From Sclerodactyla briareus (taxonomy: Eukaryota > Echinodermata > Holothuroidea > Dendrochirotida > Sclerodactylidae): a stretch of DNA of 64,000 bases. Location: positions 186,001 to 250,000 of the forward strand of contig JAODTK010004987.1 of the NCBI GenBank assembly GCA_026419785.1, read 5' to 3'. A program made the position numbers and the translations under genes. Shown here one piece after another: positions 58,116 through 64,000 of this stretch (its first letter is position 1; each line of letters begins with the position of its first letter). A model generated the notes under the pieces. The model was not told the origin of the DNA. It made no database searches and worked only from the letters and a program-made list of their open reading frames with translations.

Positions 58116-60860
58116 GTCCATCAACCATTGATATCCATCAATTACATCCCATCGAGGAGTTTGTTGTAGTACTCTACAAATAACAGGTGGCTCGAAGCTA
58201 TCACTAAGGCGATACTTTCACAGGTGGAGACGTAATAACATTTCTTCAACGAAACAGGACAACATTGGAGGGGTGGCGCTACTAAAGTAAATGCCACACA
58301 CTCAGATGGCAGCATTGAATGAAAGTAAATTGAACAATACACAGGAAGCCTCCAATACGACCCCGTTGTAAGAAGTGTTGTCTCTCAGCAAATGCGGCCT
58401 TGATATTAATGATTATTTCGTGAACTGTCAAGTGGAAGGAGTGTATTGGTGCGTGTCTGTGCGTGCAAGATATCGTGTTGAAGCTGTCCAGATTGAATTT
58501 GTGGAGTGTCTTTTCACACTTGATGCACATCATCTATCCTGTCTGTGTTTACCGTGATTTTTCATGAATTCAGTGTAGCAACTTGGAGCTGTCAATGTCA
58601 TGATAATACTAATTCCCGATAAAACATTCATTGTTTATTACACTGATTCAGTGATACGTAAATGGCACTGTCAATGGTAGAGGCAATTCGCAGATACATC
58701 CAAATGAACGGTAAATCGGGCATTACCTCGCTTTGATAGAAAAGGAACCCAATTCAAAATAATACTTCAAAAATAATACTCTGTCTACGTCTCCGTTCAA
58801 ATAGCTAACTAAATACAAATTAATGTGAGTTAATGAGTAATGCTTTGGATTATTTTTGGACAGGGAACGAACTTCGTGTAATGTAAAATTAATGTAATGA
58901 ATTTTAAAATAATTAGAATGTATGTTTCATCTGAAAAAATAAAAACATATAGAATCGGAAATCAAAACTGAATGGAATTAAAAGCTTCCAGGAAAGTCTC
59001 CCTCCGTGCGAGTTTGTCCATGAACGAAACGAGGAAACAGTTTATCCATTTAACAACTTCAGAGGATAGTTCTCGACGATTGATTGATTTGAGAACGTAT
59101 CAAGTTAGGGTTCCCACACTACTTTGACGAATGAGAATCAGGGCATAGGTGTTACCTTCTCACAGCCTCCTTGTCATGCGTCATACAGCATATTTATATC
59201 CCCACCTCCCGGAGATAATATGGTTTTTGGCTACGTCGTTGAGTTGAAACAGTATTTTGTGAGTGTATGTAGCGCTTTGCTGGATAGAATCAAACACTGA
59301 GGAAAGCGAGGTTCTTCACCATGTCCTGGAATAGTACTAATTAACAAAAAACAAAGAGATATTTGTGGTACTTCCCAGGTTGAATGGAGACACTACATTT
59401 GACATTAATATATGTGGACTTCGAAGATCGGTGGTACAGAGTATACTCCTGCTCTATTTAAAAAGAAAAGAAAAGAAAAGAAAAGAAAAAAAGGATCGGG
59501 CGGGTAATCGCAAAGGTATGGTATCTGGTATTTAGTATTTAATGTATTTTTCATGTCTCTTGCAACAATAACCTTAGATGTACAGGTATTCTCCGCTTCG
59601 CAAGATCGTAAAAGAGAGGGGAAAACGTAGAAACAACAACATTAAATTACTACTGACGCACTTCCTAACTTCAATAAAAAGAACAGTGGCCATAATATTC
59701 AGGAGAAGTTCAATAAGAAATCATGCATGAGAAAATATGCCATCACAATGGAACAAAATAGACGGACCAGAAAGCACTTCACGCATAGACTCAATACGCA
59801 ATCAATTCACCAGTGAATGCAGATATCATACTATATGTAAGACAGATTTAGCAACGTATGTGTCAATAGTGTTTTTAGTGATAAAATCAATAATTAAGGG
59901 TCTTGTGGTAGCATGAATGAAAGTAACTTGATCGTCGAATAGCTAGTGAGGTTTTTTGTACGTCTGCCGACGGAATAATGGAGGGGAAACTTACTGTGCC
60001 TACGCGTTCAAAATGACACCCAGTTGGTATCGTTTCCCTGATTCAAGGAAGGGGTCGATAATGCACCGTAGTACTGATCAAGAGGAAGGAGTTTCTCCAT
60101 GTGGTAGCGTAGTCTCTGAAAACTTCGAAGGTCGTACGAAAAACACTCGTTCGTTTAATAGCTGTGCATCTGATTGGCGAACAGCACTAGACGTTTTGAG
60201 GACAAAACTGGTCATGTTACGATTTTCAAATAGGTTTAGAACGAAATCGGAGGTCTAAACCGACCATTGTTCGTTCCAGTTGGTTACCCTTGGAACTGGT
60301 ATGTTTGTGTACGGTAAGAGGATGAGCTTCGTTCGGTCTATGTTAAGGTGTTGGCACCTATTCCCATTATAGCCCAGGAAAAGGGGATGGCACTGCCCTT
60401 CTGTTACATTGCCAGAATTAAATAGACCATGTAACTAATTGTGATTGCGGAGAATTCTCTTGACGGTACCCCCATTGCCAATGAATAGTATAGTGATATT
60501 GTGTTCGTAGTGATGCTGGGTTTGTCTCCACCTTTCTTATGTGATTAGCCGTGAAATAAGGCTGGCAAAAAAGACACATAGCTGTGAGTGTGGAGGGATG
60601 CATGCTCATACTATTCTGATCGGAAGATTCCAACGTTTTTTTTCACAATAAAGTAGTTTAAAAACTTCTTGTGTAGTTTTCCTCCGTCTGTATTTATATG
60701 GATACGTCGTAATGGTTAACACATTTCTTTACATTGACTTCGTTTTCGTTTATTTACTTCGGCTATCAAATTTGCATTTGAGGGACATCATTGGCAATCT
60801 GACAAAGGTGTGATCTTTATGTTACATGAATGAAACTATTGTTGGCCTTCACTGATTGGA
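58116..60860. other. Unassigned DNA
   Basis: No gene recognised. The open frame of 100 codons at 59956-60258 (+) has no recognisable domain. An AAAAG microsatellite lies at 59460-59490. Confidence 0.5.
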
Positions 60861-60867
60861 CTGGATG

Positions 60868-60962
60868 AAAAATAAATAAATAAATAAATAGAAATAAATA
60901 AATAAATAAATAATAAATAAATAAATCAATCAAGCAATCAATCACTCAATCAATCAATCAAT
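60868..60962. repeat. (AAAT)n and (AATC)n microsatellite
   Basis: An AAAT tract passes into an AATC tract. By analogy with 50101-50137 it could be a retroelement tail, but no element is recognised on either side. Confidence 0.95.
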
Positions 60963-62530
60963 TGGAATACAAAATCAGGCGGGGCGGCCAGGTGGTAGGG
61001 CCTTGCCTCATAGGAAGTCTAGATTCCGCACATATTATACCAAGTAAGATCAAATTCATGACTTTTCAACGGAACGCATCGTTGATGTCCACAAAATTGC
61101 GTCCGCCGTTCAGGATAATATCTTACCAGATTTTGATTATTATTAAAAGAGATAATCTGTTTTTAGCCGTTGAAGAATTTGCAGATGTAACTGAGACTGT
61201 GGCTAATATATGGAATAACTAGTTAGGTGGTATTTGGGATCGGTTGCCGGTGATTATTTCAATTATGGAGTTGGTGTTTCGTAATTGAATAAATGTTAGC
61301 AAGGACGTCAACTGCCGAAAACAGCTGAATATACCGCGTGTCTTCCATCTGTCTACTAATGACTATAGTTAGGGGCAGACGGAATATTAAGAGTATTCGA
61401 GTTTATAATAATATATAATTTAATGTTTATTGGATAGCGTCAACCAAGTGGAAGGAAAAGCGAGCCCGTGTTAGCCACCGTGAGTGACGTAAATCTTGAA
61501 TCAACATAAGCAGATGATATATAATGAGTTATCGACCTCCTCGATTATGTCTAGCAAATCATGTTTTCTACGGAATTATATCACTCTATACCAAACCATA
61601 TAGCCTAGAATGACAGAGCGGAACCTGCTCATCAATTTGAGATTAGACACGAATTTAGGAACTGGACATGTTTTGAGAGAAATCTGTGAAGATCAGTTAT
61701 CATCGAGGCATAGACTAATGTGAATGAAGTCTGCCAGCATTGAACATGCTGTTTATGTTATTGCAGGAAACGTACAAGAACATGGAGAAGAAGCGTAAAG
61801 TGTTATGTTTTATTTGTGAGAAATGTTACTAGGGAGGTTACGTTAATTATCATGCTAGTACCCGAGAGACAGTTTCGCGGGTAAGAAAACTATTTCGTTG
61901 CGAAATATGAAGAGCAGTGTTTGGACTGAATATTAGTTGGTACCTTGGTAGTTTCAGTTTTAGAATGTACTTCGATAATGACCCTATTTAATAACGTCAC
62001 TGTGTGATTTTCGAAATATGGTTGTGAGAGGGTAAAGTGAGAGAGAAAAGTGAATCCTCCAGTCGTTGTGCATGATGCTGCGCAGAAGCAAAGGAGTGAG
62101 GAAAAAAAACTTTGCTGCGTAACTGGCTAAATATACTGTTGTAGCGATTGAAAGGCTAGAGAGGTGACACGGTGGCACACATCTACAGATTATATTCATG
62201 ACGGTTTCAATGAGGCATGAAAAAGTTCACATGGGAGAGCAAATCTCGCGACGAATATAACCTTGAAAATATTAACTAACATGCACACTCTGTCGTGAAG
62301 GGAGGTTTCATGGTGAATGTTTATGTATGAGATGATGATGGAAACAATCCAATGCTCCACAAACCTGTTGGGCATGCCAATAGTTGGAGGATCTCTGCCC
62401 AAGAATATCATAATGCCTCCGGACAGCCATCGCCATAACATAGAATAATAAAGGTTGAGAGAGGACATCTGAGTGTTTAGGGGGGGTAGCCACTCAGTGA
62501 TAGTATATGGATCCGACAACGTGGGATGTC
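60963..62530. other. Unassigned DNA
   Basis: Nothing recognised. A TTGCAG followed by a short Lys/Cys-rich open stretch at 61764-61830 resembles an exon start, but a stop follows and no partner exon was found. Confidence 0.45.
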
Positions 62531-62531
62531 T

Positions 62532-62615
62532 TTGTATATTGACCTAAATTGGTCTCTAGCCACGTACATTGGCGAAACAAGTACCAAATTCAGATACCGG
62601 TTCAAGAACCACTGA
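62532..62615 (+). pseudogene. GIY-YIG endonuclease remnant, Penelope-like
   Basis: Reads LYIDLNWSLATYIGETSTKF then RYRFKNH and a stop. This fits the GIY-YIG pattern VVYLIxCxxC...YVGET...LRxRxxxH found at the end of Penelope-like retroelements. The two Cys expected before YIGET are absent, so it is a relic. It abuts a long TA microsatellite. It is a short match, so chance is possible. Confidence 0.5.
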
Positions 62616-62618
62616 TGT

Positions 62619-62738
62619 AGTATATATATATATATATTATATATATATTATATATATATTATATATATATATAGATATATATATAATATAATATATAATA
62701 TATATATATATATATAGATATATATATATATATTATAT

Positions 62739-62772
<34 letters not shown>

Positions 62773-62784
62773 ATATATATATAA
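62619..62784. repeat. (TA)n microsatellite
   Basis: Imperfect TA tract of about 165 bases. Confidence 0.97.
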
Positions 62785-62796
62785 ATGAGATGATTT

Positions 62797-63060
62797 TTGC
62801 GAAACTGGATTGACCAACTCGCACTCAGTAACTCAAGTGGCTGGATAGTATTATCAGCACACTCCGACATTACCGAATCATTTACTATCATCAGCAATCA
62901 TTCAATTGGGATTCAAAAGTGCGGAAGCAACGCAACGCATTTGCACCTTACCAATCGTCACTGTAATGGTTTGTCTGGCTATATATGCGAAGTCTCCTCT
63001 CCGGAGCAAATACTCCAATCATCAAATCATCAGATATTCATTATTATCGTTGTAACATAA
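62797..63060 (+). CDS. Possible extracellular-domain exon remnant (Ig-like or C-type-lectin-like)
   Basis: The open frame includes GIQKCGSNATHLHLTNRHCN followed by GLSGYICEVSS. The spacing L-x-L-x-N...G-Y-x-C-x-V resembles the E-F strands of an Ig domain. CNGLSGYICE also resembles the end of a C-type lectin domain. A possible acceptor (CACTCAG) is near 62827. Only one exon is visible and the similarity is weak, so it may be a relic or chance. Confidence 0.25.
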   Translation: MRNWIDQLALSNSSGWIVLSAHSDITESFTIISNHSIGIQKCGSNATHLHLTNRHCNGLSGYICEVSSPEQILQSSNHQIFIIIVVT

Positions 63061-63555
63061 TTGATAATAAGACCCCTGGTTTGGGCTCAGATTACTACGT
63101 GACCAGAATCATAAGTCCATATGTTCCCTCGCTGTCATTGATGGATTATCGATTCCTGGTTGGCAGAACATGGAAATCTCGTGAGTTCAGTGGGTTTGAA
63201 ACCTCGGAATCTCCAACAGTATCAATCAGCTCTTGATCTATACATATGCATTGCGAGAGTCCTCTTGAAATATGGCGCTTAGTGGCGGAATCGTGGATAT
63301 GAATGAGTATTACGTCATCACTACGAGTATGTTATTTATTGGACATGTTTGCTTCATGAAGTGCCATCGCCTCCTGTCAAATGACTAATGTCGATAAAAA
63401 TCGATGTAAGGCTTGATCGCCATAAGTTGATTGCCGTTATCGGCCAGCTTATCATATGGCAACCTAGGCAAAGGTCGAGTACCCGAAGGAGTGTCCACAG
63501 GAAGTCGATTAATCACAGCATCAAGGAGCGATGCCTCTCGGACTTTCTGCGGAAG
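63061..63555. other. Unassigned DNA
   Basis: Contains the segment (about 63310-63400) similar to 56215-56300. Nothing else is recognised. Confidence 0.5.
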
Positions 63556-63557
63556 AG

Positions 63558-63568
63558 AATAATATAAT

Positions 63569-63650
<82 letters not shown>
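63558..63650. repeat. (AAT)n microsatellite
   Basis: AAT trinucleotide tract directly before the retroelement fragment. Confidence 0.97.
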
Positions 63651-63655
63651 CCATG

Positions 63656-64000
63656 TACTTAATGACGTATGACGTAGCCGCTGCATCACCAGAAAATCTG
63701 CCAGCACTACGACATACCCACACAGCAAGTACCGTGGCTTCACGAACCAAAGCCAGTGGAAGAGAATGAAAGGGTCAAAATCCTCTGGGATTTTGAAATC
63801 AGAACTGACAGGGTCATAACAGCCAGAAGACCTGACCTGGTAATCGTCGACAAAGAGACTAAATCTGCGACAATAGTAGATGTAGCAGACCCGTACGATA
63901 CCAACATAGTACGGAAGGAACGAGAGAAGATCGACAAGTACCAGACTGAGACTCGGAATACAGAGGATGTGGAACGTGAAAGCCAGAGTAGTACCTGTAG
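63656..64000 (+). pseudogene. C-terminal part of a non-LTR retrotransposon ORF2, frame-broken, cut by the window edge
   Basis: Reads LHHQKICQHYDIP, then WLHEPKPVEENERVKILWDF, EIRTDRVITARRPDLVIVDK, ETKSATIVDVADPYDTN and KEREKIDKYQTETR. This is the conserved domain after the reverse transcriptase in one LINE group (signature KILWDFxIxTD...RPD...DK...IDVAxPxDxN...KExEKxxKYQ). The RPD...D spacing resembles a restriction-enzyme-like nuclease core, which is an inference. The upstream end needs a shift near 63680. After 63956 the frame moves by one base and continues IQRMWNVKARVVPV, again matching the family. The element is decayed, or the sequence has indel errors. Confidence 0.85.

Noticed and set aside
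58282-58557. Minus-strand frame with CIKCEKTLHKF that looks like a C2H2 zinc finger
   Set aside because: The spacing after the second Cys does not fit the C2H2 pattern and the His pair is missing, so it is probably chance or a very old relic.
1-64000. Bacterial-type features (operons, Shine-Dalgarno sites, CRISPR arrays, prophage)
   Set aside because: The window shows eukaryotic introns, LINEs and microsatellites. No prokaryotic gene organisation is present.

Overview
The window is animal nuclear DNA, not bacterial. It has spliced exons with GT/AG borders, long repeat-filled introns, many microsatellites and decayed retrotransposons. Gene density is very low. A marine deuterostome invertebrate, most likely an echinoderm, fits the retroelement families, the many long poly-C/poly-G runs and the peptide-receptor-like GPCR. 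That assignment is an inference and is not strong.

Only two protein-coding genes can be defended. (1) A short-chain dehydrogenase/reductase of the DHRS4 type runs on the + strand from about 2754 to 18462. Seven exons are recognisable. The first exon (cofactor-binding glycine motif) was not found and may lie upstream of the window. A short piece of about 9 residues between two exons was not found either. Its last exon appears to carry a one-base frame break just before the expected C-terminus. (2) A class A (rhodopsin-like) GPCR at 40417-41542 (+) lies in one exon but is split by an apparent single extra base near 40890. It lacks the usual arginine of the E/DRY motif.

Everything else is repeat or unassigned DNA. 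The introns of the dehydrogenase hold decayed tandem copies of one of its own exons (2957-3660), a LINE remnant (about 12006-12245), a 149-bp tandem triplication (12451-12897) and a large repeat family rich in GGTCAAGG and a GGGCC...GGCCC hairpin (1500-2640, 8640-11250, 12240-13000, 16870-17060, 21290-22470, 23170-23460, 27100-28540, 30650-31600). A separate ~0.6-kb tandem array lies at about 23905-25900. A ~3.2-kb direct duplication (27421-30651 and 30652-33700) differs between copies mainly by single-base indels. This suggests either two haplotypes placed in tandem or uncorrected long-read errors, and it bears on both frame breaks in the genes.

The right third (41.5-64 kb) has no intact gene. 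It holds two more decayed LINEs (49380-50137 and about 57190-58115), a clean non-autonomous hAT element with a perfect 8-bp target duplication (53724-53885), a possible tRNA-derived SINE, a GIY-YIG (Penelope-like) remnant, and at the edge the C-terminal part of another non-LTR retrotransposon that runs out of the window. No functional link between the two genes is visible.
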